Translations under genes and position numbers: made by a program | Shown: one piece after another, positions 35,693-49,800 of the stretch | Numbering within the stretch: position 1 is the first letter of the stretch | Layout: each line of letters starts with the position of its first letter | Notes under the pieces: generated by a model | The model's input: the letters and a program-made list of their open reading frames with translations, nothing else | Told to the model about the DNA's origin: nothing | Databases searched by the model: none | Source: Microstegium vimineum | Lineage: Eukaryota > Streptophyta > Magnoliopsida > Poales > Poaceae | Reading direction: 5' to 3' | NCBI GenBank assembly: GCA_022036555.1 | Contig: CM039131.1 | Span: 32,452,455 to 32,516,454, forward strand | DNA length: 64,000 bases

Positions 35693-35832
35693 ATTCCATC
35701 CGTTCCATGTTACAATATGTTTTGATATTTCTAAATACATTAGTTGATATTATGTATCTAAACATAACTTTACATAATAAAATCTACGAATATAGAAAAA
35801 TCAAAGTGTCTTATAATTTACAATGAAGAACG
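35693..35832. mobile_element. short Stowaway-like MITE
   Basis: The ends 'ttccatccgttccatgttacaa' and 'ttataatttacaatgaagaacg' are weak inverted complements around an AT-rich core. Confidence 0.45.
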
Positions 35833-36011
35833 TAATTGTTAGCTCAAGGAATCCAAATAAAATCTCAATAGCATAATAACAATAATATACGTACAGCTCG
35901 GATAAGTGTGTGACGCATCAACACACCGTTATAATAAGGAAGATGAGTATAGAAGGCAGCTCCCTTCTTTTATTACAGAGGCAGTCAAGAAAGTATACGT
36001 GTCTTAAAAAA

Positions 36012-36275
36012 TACTACTCCCTCCATCCTCAATTAAAAGACATCTCAAGAATTTTGGAGTCAAAACATCTCAAATTTAACTAAAATTATAGATAAAATTA
36101 TAAAAATTTATGATATCAAATATATATATTATAAAAATATAATTGACGAAGAATCTAATGAAACTTAGTCGGTATCATAAATATTATTATATTATCATAT
36201 AAGTTTTGTCAAACTTGAAAGGTTTTGGCTCTTCAAAACTCTTGGAATGTCTTATAATTTGGGATGGAGTGAAAT
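36012..36275. mobile_element. Stowaway-like MITE
   Basis: The left end 'tactactccctccatcctcaatt' and the right end 'ataatttgggatggagtga' are inverted complements, with 'caagaattttggagtc' mirrored near the right end. It is closely related to the copy in the ABCG gene (39973-40236). Confidence 0.7.
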
Positions 36276-38099
36276 GAAGAATAGTAAATTTGAGAGATGG
36301 TCGGTTGATTAATGAAGACGGTCCAAAAAAAACAACCGTTTTTATAGATGGATTTTTAGAGATTGGCGTCTTCATATAATATCACATCTGAAAGTGTTTA
36401 ATAGACGCAGGCTTTTTAGAATATCACTTGTGTAAATTAATTTGCAAACAATCCAGTCCAAGGTTTTCTCGATCTATGGAGTTCCCTTGGCATTTTACCT
36501 TTGTGATTTTTGGAATATCTTTCTGACATCTCCTTCTACCTCCCTACCAAATTTTATTCATTTGGAGTTCATTTGAGGTGATTTTGACTTTTGAGAGGAA
36601 ATTTTGAGCTACTGAAATTTGTGAGAGCTGAACGCCGTTGCGTGCAGAATAGTTGTTACATGATTCCAAGACATTGTAACAACAAGGTAGGTTACCAAGC
36701 ACCCTACACTCTACTGGTTCCTGGGCTAGAAGATTACATGATAACCAATTTTAGCTATCGGATTGAGCATGTTTGCTCACCCAAAGCCGCCACCTCAGTA
36801 GCAAAATGCTCAACCTCAGCAGTCAGCACTCTAGGCTGATTTCTTGGATAAAGGTGCTCTCCGTTTTGTGAACCGTTTGTTTCGTAGGTGTCCAAGAGGG
36901 CCAAGAAACTTTTCATTCCTCAAATCACTTGTCGGTTTGAAGGATTTCAAGTTGGGCTCTTTCTTTATTGTAATCGAAGTAGAGAGCATTGTTTCCGGTT
37001 TCTTTGAGTCTCTTTTGTGTGGTTGGTTTTTCGCTACATTGAGCACTCTGGTGTGATCGTCGGTCATCACCGAGATCATCCAACCACGTACCAGTTGGCT
37101 CGTGAGTAGCTCTTGTTGCAGTTTTTGCATTTAAGGAATCCAAGTAGGCCCGCGGCTATTTCGAAAGAAATTTTGAATTCACTCATATTCACCCTGTCCG
37201 GTCACCTGTTCAGTCCTTTAGTAAGGAATTTTTATTTAAATATTCACGTAGAGTCCTAAATATTTGTTTTATTTTTCTCGGATTTTTTAGGAGATTTAAA
37301 AATCAGATTTCTCATGTTTAAAAATTCAAATTTGGAATTTTCAAAAGATTTCATATGTTGACATGATTTGTACCAATATTTTAGTTGTCAACACGAATAA
37401 TACAACTTTATAGTTGACAAGTTTTATATATTGAAAACATTTAGAGTTTCATTTTGAAGTTCATAGATTTTGAGATTGAAATCTTTGAAATTTTCAAACA
37501 GTGATGGATGGAGACCTATTCCAAAACTTAAGAGTGGTCGAGAAGATCTAAAGCTTCGTGTGGTTAAACTTGTTGAGGGGGGAAATTATTCAATACAAGA
37601 TTCCTAAACGTTGTAATGGTAGGAAGGGAATGCGTGAGGCAAATAGGTCATTTAGTAGAGTTTGTCCTCGGATTTTTAACGTTTGTCTAGAACTAGAAGA
37701 AACCAGCTCCTTGGTTGGTTGTTTTGCCGACACGCAGACAGCGAAGACGAGCCCTCCGCAGTCACCTGTGCTGGGCAGAAGTTTGGCCTGGTCGTCGCCA
37801 AGTCACGCACGCCGCGCCACTCGTCCCCGTCTGCCGTGCAGCATCCGGCTCCAGTTCCAGCCACCACCAAATGAGCGCTTTTGACGCAAACTTTTTTTTT
37901 CTATAACAAGTCCGTTGGCCCGTGTTTCATTAAGAACAAGTTAAAAGTTTGTTACACGACACATACCATTCAGACTTACTGGAGAACAACGATTGTTGCC
38001 CTACAGTCAAAACAGAATGTATGCAAAACATTAGCTACTTAGACAATTATATGTACAAGAGAAGAGACCGAAACAAAAATAAAAATAAAGCTAAAGCTA
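36276..38099. other. intergenic, decayed repeat sequence
   Basis: No gene is supported. 37310-37520 has the 'gttgtcaacac-aatacaactttatagttgacaag' theme seen at 53520-54020, probably old CACTA interior. Confidence 0.45.
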
Positions 38100-38866
38100 A
38101 TGCTAATTCAGGCCATCCATGTCCATGTCTCCCAGGATGTCGCCAAGGCGAACTTTTGGTGAGAACAGTTCATGCAGAGCCTCGCGCTTAGTTGACGACA
38201 TTGACTCAACAAAAATGTCTTTCTGAATCGATCAACGACCGACGTGTCTGAGGTCCTCGACGGTGAGTTGGCAGTTGCTGGCTTCCATTTTTTGAGGAGC
38301 ACCTACCTTGCTTGAACCTCTGGCTTTGGGTGCCTCCAAACTGTTTTAGCCGCCAACCTCACTCCTGCGTGGTGTAGTGGAAGCTTGAGAGACTGTATGA
38401 AGCTAGTCACAGAAATGACTTTTACGCCCTCACCCTGTCCACAGCTACCTGGCTGCCCATCCGGAGGACTGGCCACAACCTTATGGCGGGCCTCCGCAAC
38501 AGCCTCTGTTCCTGAATCAGCCACACTTACCTCAAGCCCAACAACGGACTGGAGCTCACCAAACTGAGACTCAGACATAGGTGATGCCAACGACTCACCA
38601 TCGAAAATGGGTGCTAATGACGCCTCAAGCCTCATCCACATGGGGCGCCTTGTCAGCTGCACATGGAGAGGCAGCAAGAGGCACAACTGCCAATGGCAAG
38701 TTGGCAACTGATCGAGAATGGACTGCAACCAAAGGAGCGAGTCGTGTTCCTTAGCCACCCAGTCTAGGAGCCACGACTCCCACGAGTCCTGCTGTAGCTG
38801 AACCCAGGGCTCTTTTTTTTTTTTTTTGCGAAGATCTGAACCCAGGGCTCTAAAGTAGAAGCACAT
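38100..38866 (-). pseudogene. decayed LINE ORF1-like sequence
   Basis: A minus-strand frame runs 38866-38303 and continues in another frame to about 38108. Its last part (blocks LPLHHAGVRLAAK, RHPKPEVQARK, VVDRFRKTF) resembles the C-terminal region of the ORF1 or gag-like proteins of grass non-LTR retrotransposons. A T-run at 38812-38827 and frame changes show it is not functional. The identification is from pattern memory only. Confidence 0.45.
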
Positions 38867-39607
38867 GAGTCAACGACAACCAGCAAACAAATCAGGTGTG
38901 GATCATCCCTACGGTGTTTTGATGCTACTACAAGAGATCAGACCTTCTATGATTGATGTTTAGTCCCAAGAGGCATGTGATTTACCATGAGGAGGATGGA
39001 ATTGATATTATTGTCCATGGTCCGTAGCACAAACCGTATGGAGCACGCGTATAGTAGACGGTCGGTACCTAACTTTTTTCATCAACCGAGGGACTCTGTC
39101 CAACACCCACACTGTCTCTAGAGAACAACAACACTGGATCGGAGCGACAAGATGAAGCCAACTGTTCACCCCACTGGCCATCCCCGATTTGAACCGGGCA
39201 ACGGATGTCTCCAATCCATAGTGCCCGAGCCTTGGACCAAGCACATGATCCTCACCTGCATTGCCCACCGCTCCACCACCCAAGCGAGACATCAGAGCTG
39301 CTGTCGGAGCAGTCAAAATGGTTGTGGCAATTGTCACGGGCTCACGGTAGCAGATAAGGCACAATTTATCTGAGCAGCAATGCATTACTGTTGTTCGTTT
39401 GGTATAGTAATCAAATGGGTGATTCAAGTGTTGTTCTAAGGAAACTAATACATCCTTCAATTATCTAAAATCATCTATACTAGTGAAAACTTTGTCCTAC
39501 GATCAATGGGTGCTTCATCCATCCAGCGTGTAGCAGAAAACCTTTGATGTTGGCACCTCGAATTAAAGTAGGAAGCAAACTATATGGAGGCTCTTTACTC
39601 AGGCTGA
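38867..39607. other. 3' flank of the ABCG gene
   Basis: No gene is seen. It holds the 3' untranslated region of the ABCG gene, whose poly(A) site I could not place. Confidence 0.5.
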
Positions 39608-42600
39608 TTATCTTCTCTGGAAATTTAGAACCTTGATAGAAGTTGCGTAGATGGCAAAGAAGAAGAGAGAGAAGCCAACGAGCACTGCAACTGTGACACC
39701 AGCCATCCCCTGTTGAAATCCCAGGCTTTCCTCGAGGAACTCCTGCACGGTCCCATCGAAACCAGGGCCTACAATCCTGGTTTGAACATCACCCAGCTGC
39801 GATGTAATGATGCCTCGCAGGGTCCAGGCCACTGGACAGATGTAATAGAACCAGATCCACCAGCCAGGGATCCTCTGCATGATGAATGACAAGTAAAACG
39901 TTTAGAAACATATAAACATCAATACTGAACAATGATTTCTTTTCTTTTTTACTAGAAAGTCAGCTTAACAAGTACTCTCTCCATCCCAAATTGTAAGTCA
40001 TTCCAATAATCTTGGAGAGTCAAAGCATTTCAAGTTTGACCAAAAATTATAGATAAAACTATAAAGATTTATAACATCAAATAGGTATACTATGAAAATA
40101 TAATTGATAACGAATCTAATGATACTTATTTGACATCATAAATATTATTATATTGTTATATAAGTTTGGTCAAACTTGAGAAACTTTGACTCTCCAAGAT
40201 TCTTGGAATGACTTACAATTTGGGATGGAGGGAGTAAATTATATATCATCATGTTTACAGATACAAGAATTGGTTGAGTAAGATTTGTATGTTCAAAACT
40301 TAAGAACAATTAGAAGCATAATGATTTCTTTTCGCAATTCAGTAACTTACGGATTGCGGGATGAGGAACCCAGAGAGAAGATTCCACAGGGAGTAAAAAG
40401 CAGAGGATACTACTGCTGCCACTTCTTGCTGTGGGGTCAAGCCTACTGCCACCATCCCGTATAACGTGAAATAGGTGAAAGTAAGGAACAGGTAAACAAG
40501 ATACAAAAGCAATTTTCCTGTAGTAAAAGGTTGAGTTTATCAGAAAACAGCAAACACACAAGAAGCAATATCATGTGTAGAAAGCATGAAGTCCATTAAG
40601 AAGAATGATTTTCCTTGATGACATGTGACTTGCCTATGTTCCTCTCATAGTTGATCATGAAATACGTGATGAGGCCAAATATCAATGTCTGACCTGCAAT
40701 GTAAGGAATCTCTACAAGACCCTAACAATTTTAAGAAACATTAGAAACTGGGATCTCTCTAGCTAGGAAAAAAAACAGAGAAGATTGCTGTGAGCTTGGC
40801 TAACCTGTGCTGCAGCATATGGGAACGATGAGTACATTCTAGCAGCACGTTCCCGGTAGTAGACAGTCCTCTCAGTTGATACCACAGGCTGCACGGATGA
40901 GGCATTATTTACACCAAGAAACAGGCTTGCCGCGTAAAGAGATCCCATGATAAGCATCAAATCTTCTGTTGTGTCTCTGCATAGTTACACTTGTATTAGC
41001 CTATGAACCATGTGCTCTAAACTGAATGTGTAAATTATCCAAGTGTACATTTCAAGCAAGGAGTAATATTTTTATCCCAGTCATTAAAACCAAGTCCGAA
41101 GTCAAATTATTTATGAGCATAGAGACAAGTGTGGATATTAAATACAGGATCCGAGTTCAACATTCCCAACCCTTAGTTGTTTGTTGAGTAGTTTCCATCT
41201 CACGGTTGTAAAATTTTCAGGCCTAGTTTTCCTTAAAAACTAAGCCATTAATTTCTGTTTTTATATTAAAATTATGGCAAAAATTTTGCCACCCTTTCAT
41301 AAGAATAAAACATTCCCAACCCCATTGGTATTATTAATAAAAGAAGATACATTAAGAAATATATACCCCAATTATAAAATATAAGTTATTTAGGACCTTG
41401 CCACGGCCTCCAAGATGACATATCCACTAATGATTTCAGTAAATTTAATTATTTGACAAAACAGATATTATGGAAAATATCTACCGCATTGAATTTAGTA
41501 ACACCAATCTTATGTTGTACACTTATGATCCATACTTGTACCATCTTGCATTACATAACTCCTGTACTGTAGAACGTAACTGTCCAAGATAGAACTATCT
41601 GTCATGATGGATCTAGTAACATTAATTGTTTTTGAAAAAACTAGATATTACTAGAGCCTCATACACCTCCCATCTACATTACGACTCACACATGAGCAAT
41701 ATAATATGATAATGGTAAAACTACAAGACATTATGGATATAAGTCACTGTACAGTTTCAGAGGATAATAAAAACCAGTAACATGGACAACGGTAAGATCA
41801 TTTGCCATGTCAATTGGGTCATGAATATTACTAGGGACATGAATAAGGTGAAGTTTGGATGTTTGTTGTATAACCGGTGCCTTTTTCATTGTTTATTCAT
41901 GTTTTCAATTGGGTCCTTTGAAGGTAACACATCATAAATAACAAATTAATACTTTGACAAAAATGGAAATAACATGTTTCGCTAGCTATGAACAAATGAA
42001 ATCAATGTATATTCATTTTAAACACGTGAATTTAAAAACAAAAAAATGTAATATGAATAAGAGAGAGAATTACCTTTTCATCCCCACATTCCAAAATATT
42101 GATCCGAATATGATTGCTGAAATTGCCGTGAAAAATAACCGCACAACATTGTACTCTGGGCTTCTCCAGTAAACAAGGCTTTGCTTACGCAAGCAAGCTT
42201 TGAACTGAGTAAGAAAGTTCTGTGAAAACTCTGATGAGAATTTCAAAGGTTCCGTGCCAAAAGCTGGAATACTTGATTCTTTAATTAACTCTTCCACTTC
42301 CCTAAAATATTGTGAAGAAGTTTGTAAACAAAATGCCTCAAAAGTTGCATAGATTTGGTGTCCTCACAAAAGAAAATTGAAATAAAATTACTTAGGCCAA
42401 GAAAACCACAACATTAGCACTTCTTTATGTTCAATAGAAATCACCTGAACTGATCGGAGTTTTTGTACACCACTGCAAAATCTAAACCAAGAATCTCTTC
42501 ACATGCTTGTGTAGTGACTTCAAGCATCCAGGTCGCTGGATTGTAGCCTTCAGAGATATGATTAACACCAGGAATGGACTGTGTTGAGAATATTAACAAA

Positions 42601-45600
42601 ACATATAGTTGTTAATAATAGAGTGTTGGTGTAAGCAACTTTAGAGATCAAGAATTTTTTAGGCCGCATATTTCATAACTTCATAGGTATTTTTAGAACA
42701 CTGAAGGATGAGTGTCAACTAGCATACTTTTTTAAGTGAACCTTATAAGTAAGAACTAATTCAGCTGTTAAAATCTTTTATAAAGTATATTTATAATAAA
42801 GTATATAAAGATAAAAAGAGCAACCTGAAAGTAATCAATCATATCAATTGAATTGACACCCAGAGAACCGCCATATATAACGCGACCTCCACGTTTCAGG
42901 AGGAGGAGCTGAAATTAGGGAGAATAGTCAACAATAAAATGGTGGGTGACTATAAGACAAATAAAAAAAACACAAAAAGCACACCAACCTCATCAAAAGC
43001 TTCAAAGATGTCAATGCTGGGCTGGTGTATAGTGCAAACAACAGTTCTTCCGGTATCAACAGTATTTCTAATAGTCCGCATCACAATGGCAGCTGCTCGA
43101 GCATCCAAACCAGAAGTAGGTTCATCCAAAAAAATTATTGAAGGATTTGAAACTAGTTCAACAGCTATTGTAAGGCGCTTCCTTTGCTCCGTTGACAATC
43201 CAGTAGAACCCTGTTTCCCTACTAATGCATGTCTCAGTTGATCAAGCTCTACCAAAGCCATAACTTCCTCAACAAATTCCTGCAAGATAGTTTAAAGTGT
43301 GCATAATCTCAAATATTAATTGCACCCTAGATTAAAAAGAGTCAGTACAAGTCATACCTGTCTTGTTTTTGTACTTATATCTTTTGGAAGTCGTAAGATT
43401 GATGAAAACCACAAGGACTCTTCTACTGTTACTTGTGGCGAGTGTATATCATTTTGCTCAACATAACCAGCTATCCTGGCAAAGGTTCTTTGTTCTTTCT
43501 TATGGCCAGAAATCTTGATATCACCTTCAATATATCCACCTGTTTTTCTACCAGCCAAAACGTCAAGAAGGGTCGTCTTTCCAGCACCACTTGAGCCAAC
43601 CAGTGTTGTTAAGACATGTGGTCTAAATACTCCGCTTACTTCACATAGCAATTGTAGTCTTTTCTCAGGTACACCTCTTGCTTGCATTTCCTATATGCAT
43701 GTAGAAACCATATTAGCTGTTGATTCAACTATAAAAACATAAATAAAAAGTTTTAGAAGAACAACCTTTGGCATATCAACAAAATAGTTAATGTTGTGAA
43801 ACGTCATTGTTTGAGGTTGAAATGGTAATATCATTCCCTTGTTAAGTTCGCCTTCAGTCTGCCCTCTAACTTCATAATTTCTTCCATTACTTTCTGCAAT
43901 TAAAGAATAATATAACTCTTTAATCAAGTACAATACTTTATCCTCACATTGAGAATAAAAAATTAGCCTGGTCAAAAGTGCACACTGTAATTAATGAAGG
44001 TAGACAAATCAATAGATATAGAAACATAATTATTTGAATTTATTTACTCTTAAATAATTATTACTTTCCACCCACTCAGATATAAGGTATGTTTTATTTT
44101 GACCCAACTGTCAAGTCCATATTTATCATATAATATATGAATTTATATAGGTACAAAATCCATATTGTGTATGAGCCCTTTGAAATATTAATCAGTCAAA
44201 CAATTTTAATGTGCTAAATGTTCTTGTATTTTATTTAGTTGCTACTAACATATATAGACAGACACAATGTTGGACTTGTATAAATAAAAATAGACCTTAT
44301 ATGTTTTAATGGAGGAGTAACATTGAACTTCATATGCTTATAATGTTCAACATGAAAAGCATGTTCCAATACATACCTTGAAAGATGTTAGAACATACAC
44401 AATGAAAAACAGATATATCTTTTTGAAAGCATTATGGAAGAAAATGTTATACTAAATACTAGAATCATGATTGTTAAGAAGATGAAAATCACCTGCAATT
44501 GCATGTCCATCTGATACACTATAAGTCAATGCATCATTTGTTTCTTCAGAATTGGATAGAAGAATTGCTTGGGCCTTCCGCAGAGCTTCAAAAGCAATTA
44601 CAATTTAGTTTTGAGAAATCAAAAAGCAGCTTACTGAAGATGGATTTAGAATTATAACTGCATTTCTACACTTACGGTTAAGGAGTGCCAAAGCAAGAGT
44701 AAACAAAGCATTGAACAAGATAGCATAAGCCAATAAAGCACAAACTCCAATCCAGTACCAGTAATCTTGTGTAGGGAGATCGTGTGAAATAAGAACGTTG
44801 GATCCAACAGGATTGTTGCCAGGACCAAATACCTATAATGATACATGTCAAAATAAAATATATCTAACAATAATAAACAATGTCAAATGATTCTTCTAGT
44901 AAAAGACAATGATGCAATAGATATGGATGTGGTTAAAGCAAATTATGTTTGACCCCCACCAATAACAAATTTGAACTATATGTAATTTCAAGCATTCAGC
45001 CCCCGAAAATAAATGGTGTGAGTTCAATGGAATGGCTATCTAAATCTTATATATGGAATTTGTGGAAAGAATGAAACCATAGTTTTTTAGAACGGGCATG
45101 TAACAATGTAGCAGGTAGCGAAAAAGGCAAAGGAGTGTTCAGTTCAATTAAGACAGGCTTCCCAACCACACATTTAATTCTGCGTACGTTGTACTGCGAG
45201 GCTTTGTGAGGTATTTTGTGCTTTGTCACTGTGTGTGATGGATGATGTTGAGACAGTGGTGCTACTGGTGTTTTTTCTTGTAAATAAAACTCTATCTATA
45301 TCAATTATGTTATTGTAACCCTTCTTAGACACACTTCGAAAAGTAAAAACAAGGAGAAAGAAAAGGTGATTCTTACTAGTAAACAAAGATAGTGAGAGAT
45401 AATTCATGCTAGTATACAGACCTTTGACCATCTGGATGCTGAGAATTCGTTAACTGAAATAGCACGTTGTGCATACATCAAGGGAGAAAGCCAATAAGCC
45501 CACTGCCACCATGGTTTTATAGCCTCTGTTATGCAGCACAGAGTACCAAAGTCACAATATGTTGCACCAAAAGTAAGAATCATTTTTATCTAGATCATTA

Positions 45601-46774
45601 ATTAGAGAGAGAATGTATAGCACAATTCAATATACCACAGAAAATAAATATATAAACACTCACCTTTAGGGACAATGAACCCTCCTAAAAGAAACATTGC
45701 TAGTATGGCAAATGATCCAAAAGTATTAGCAATAGTCATGTCTCGTGCTATAGCCCCCATCATCCGGAAAAGTCCCAAAGCCATTTGATGGACAGACAAC
45801 AACAATAGCATAAAGCGAAAGAACCTGCACATAGTTTGCATTATTTTAACATGTCCAGGTACAACAGTAAGGACTCTATCTCTAGATGGGCTAGTAAGGT
45901 AGCTGTTGGTACCTATCAGCAGTTGGTGCAAAGCCTACTGTGTAGTAAACAGCACATGACCATACTGCGGCCTCAATAAGAGAATATGGAATTCTTAATA
46001 TCCAGTTGGGGATTGAGAAAGCCCATGCAGGATGAAAGAAATTCTCTCTCTGCTTATAAAACACTGGAAGCCGTGAAATAGTAATGGGCAATTCTGTAAA
46101 ACCGTTGAACAGCATATGTACAAGCCCATAGAACAGACAAGAGAGATAAAGACTGCCATTTTGCTCATCAACAGGGTGCAATCTTGTGCGAAGAAAGATT
46201 GTGCAAGTGACTAACCCGACAAAAGCAACCTACACAAAATTATGCCATTATTTTCAAATAGATATGAGGAAGCTCTTTAATAAATCGTACAATGAATCAT
46301 ACAAAGAAAATATATATAAAAAAGACTCGACCGGGAGGAGAGACGTCCCCCTGGTTTTCATCTTAAGAAGATGGTGACATGAATCGAACTAGGGCTGGCT
46401 CAGCCAACCGCTTCTATGGCATGTTGAGCGTGAGAGTGTTGGCACATACAAAGAAAATATTATATTATATGGTAATTAAACAAAAATTAAATCCATTCTT
46501 CTGTTTTCAAATTTTATAGATGCATATAGAATTATGGAAACAATTTGAAACAAAATAATGTTAGAATGTAAAGAAATGACAATGTAGCACATAACATTCT
46601 TCTAGTGTCTTTAAAGAATAATTCCTCCTAAAAACATATTAGATTGACCATGGATGCAAACTAGGGCACATTGTCTTCCACAACTGAAAAGAAATGGAGA
46701 GATGTAGTCTTGGACTTTAATGATATTTAAAATGCTATTAACATAATATCAGAAAATATGTGCATCTTCTTTCA

Positions 46775-46837
<63 letters not shown>

Positions 46838-49800
46838 AACAATAGTTGATAGAAAACGAGTATTTTTGTTGAGCTTTCAATAATTTTATTTAGACTACTC
46901 ACGAGTTATCATTTTTGCATTGATTCTATATTATCAAGTGCTCATAATGTGACCTTCATCCATATACTACCATGGAAAGTAAAGAGATGGATCATATAAC
47001 CATGTCATGCCTTGATATTGGGAGACTTGGATCAACAAAAAGGACATTTTACACCCTTTGGGCATGTTTTGTTTCATGACCAATACATTGTTATTTAACT
47101 GACAATACAAATTTAAATAAACTTTATACATAGTGATACTAGATATGTCTCATGTCAACTACAAGTTCATTTCAAATAAACTATCACAGCTGAAGTAAAG
47201 AGAAACATAAACGTACTTGGCATGTCCTGAAAATGTAGAGGAAACGGTTGCGACTTATTAAAATAATCTCCCTGTAAAAGCATGCTCTAACAAGGCTAAG
47301 TTTTGATACTGCAAACTTTGATCTGGCTAGCACCTTAGAAGATTTTGTGCCATCACAAGAGTTGCTTAAAATAGAATCCAGACATCTGACATAGTCAGAT
47401 TGTTTAAATGCAAAAGCCATTGTCGACGCAGAAATAAAAGAATAAGGTTTTGACTTGTCGGACCAGTACTCAGCTTGATCTTTCCTTGATGTCACCTGAT
47501 ATAACAAAGTTACTTAAGTAAATTTAGCATGCTCCAAATTTTGTGTTGGAATTAGCAATCACTATACAATACCTCTTGGAGAAAATCTGCAATTCCCTTA
47601 CGAGGAGGCAGTGAAAATCCTAGCGAATTGAAATAGTCTACAACACGCACAATGGGGCCTTGATAAATGATTTGTCCTTCTGTGAGAAGAATTAGATCAT
47701 CAAAAAGATCAAATGTCTCTGGTGCAGGTTGAAGAAGTGACATCAGCACAGTAGCCTCCATCTCATGAACAAAGTTCCTCATGCATTTAACTATTTGATA
47801 AGTCGTTGAGCTATCAAGACCAGTAGATATTTCATCCATTAGAAGGGTTTTTCTTGGTCCAACAACCATTTCACCTGAAAAAGTACATCATGTGTTACAG
47901 ATCTACCACAAAGAATATTAAATTGTATTTTGATCAGTTTCTTACAGAATACATTAAAGTTGGAGACTTGTCACTTAGTTATGGGTATTTGTAACATGAC
48001 TCTTCTCACCTTATGTAGTGTCTTAGTGGGAGGGATGAAATAGGTTGGGGTTGGCAAATAAGCCTAAGACTATGGCAACTGGGCGAACTTACCTAAAGCA
48101 AGGACTAAAGAGTGTGTCAGATGCAATGGAAATATGGATTCTCCATGCATATACGAGCATGGCAACATGTGTATTTTGAGATTAATTAACAGGTTGATGT
48201 AGTACCTTAAGTTCGGAATATCTTTTTTGTCCATATCATTCCCTAGAATTTTGGTCAGAAAGGCAAGATCTATTTATATATAGGCTTCGGTGAATCACTG
48301 GATTAATAATAATAACAATATATAAAAGTAATATCTCCATAGCCTCTTCTCTTCATCTCCACCTCTTTTTTTTGCAAACCCATGAAAAGCATGAACTAAG
48401 GAGCATCGCAAAACCTCTAAGAACTAGCCCTATTTGGAACAAAAAAGTTGTGGGAATTGTGTAAGACAAAATATTATATTTGCAATCCTACAAACCTGTT
48501 GTGACTCGTTTCTTCTGCCCACCAGAGACACCTCTTTCCATATCAGTACCAACAGTAGTATCAGCACATAGATCTAGTCCAAGCACTCTAAGAACATACT
48601 CTGTAACAAGATTGTGTTTCTGTCCTCCAACTGATGCTGTCTGGCCATACAGAACAAAACATTATGTAGATAAACAAAATGAAATATGAGAAGTTTATAT
48701 GTGAATTAGATAAGAACCTTCATAAAGGCATCTATTTCTGGATTTGGTCTTATTCCTCTCTTCTCTTCAAGATCGCATAGCTCCTTCAAGCACTCTACAC
48801 ATATCAACAATGTGTGTAAGACACATACTTTTTGAACAGTTTAAAGAAATTATTCGTTGTGCTCCTATTAGGAGCATTGATGTAGCTTTTAACAAAAATC
48901 GCAATAGATACATACTACCATAAAAGATCTCAAAAATAAAAGCTGAGAGCTTCAAACTTGATGATAAACATGAAATGATCTTAAACTTTAGCAAAAGTAT
49001 ATAGTACTAAGCTAGATTCTGCAATCTTAAGGGCATTATTTCACCATCAGTGACACTTGGGATAAGGAAAGATCAAAATATCTGCATGTAGATTGTTAGA
49101 TTAGATACTTGATGTAAGATGCATGAACCACACCGAATCTGTAATTCACCGTATCACGAAATAAAACGAGAAAACTGAATTATCTTTGTTGGTCGCTTAG
49201 TTTTGTTTAATTTCTGGAAAAAAGTTAATTCTATCACATAAGCTAGTTTATGCTTTGACACACTCATGTAGGTTGTAATAAGCTAGGCACAGCCGATTGT
49301 TTTATTTGAATTAAGCAGAATGTATGGATAAGAATAGAAGTGACAAAATCATTCAAATGTGAATTAGTAATAAATAAACTAAGTGCGCGCCTTGAAAAGT
49401 CTAGGTGCAAGTTTATTCGTACCCTTGGCTATAATTGTGTCCTTGGGTAATCACAACAGAACTAAACAAAGTATTCGCAAAGCACAAAAAAGGGAGCCTT
49501 ACCTTGCCAGTTTTCGCTTGCACCCTGGCATTTTGCAGAAAAATCTAATGTTTCCCTCACTGTCAATTCTCCAATATGGTTGTCTATCTGACTGATATAA
49601 GCAGAAGTTCTTTGTACACAAAATTCAGTAAGTGAAGCTCCATTGTAGGTCACTTCTCCACTTTTCTGTCAGAATATGAGAAGGAAAATGAAATGACAAG
49701 AATGATACAGAACATAATAATAATGGGATAGATTAGGGGTTTGAGTGTGCGAGGGAATAATAAACCCTCCCTAGTCCCCCAGAAAAGCAATTCACACAAA

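Noticed and set aside
39170..39230. tRNA-like T-arm (minus GGTTCAAATCGGG)
   Set aside because: No acceptor stem, D-arm or anticodon arm could be drawn around it.
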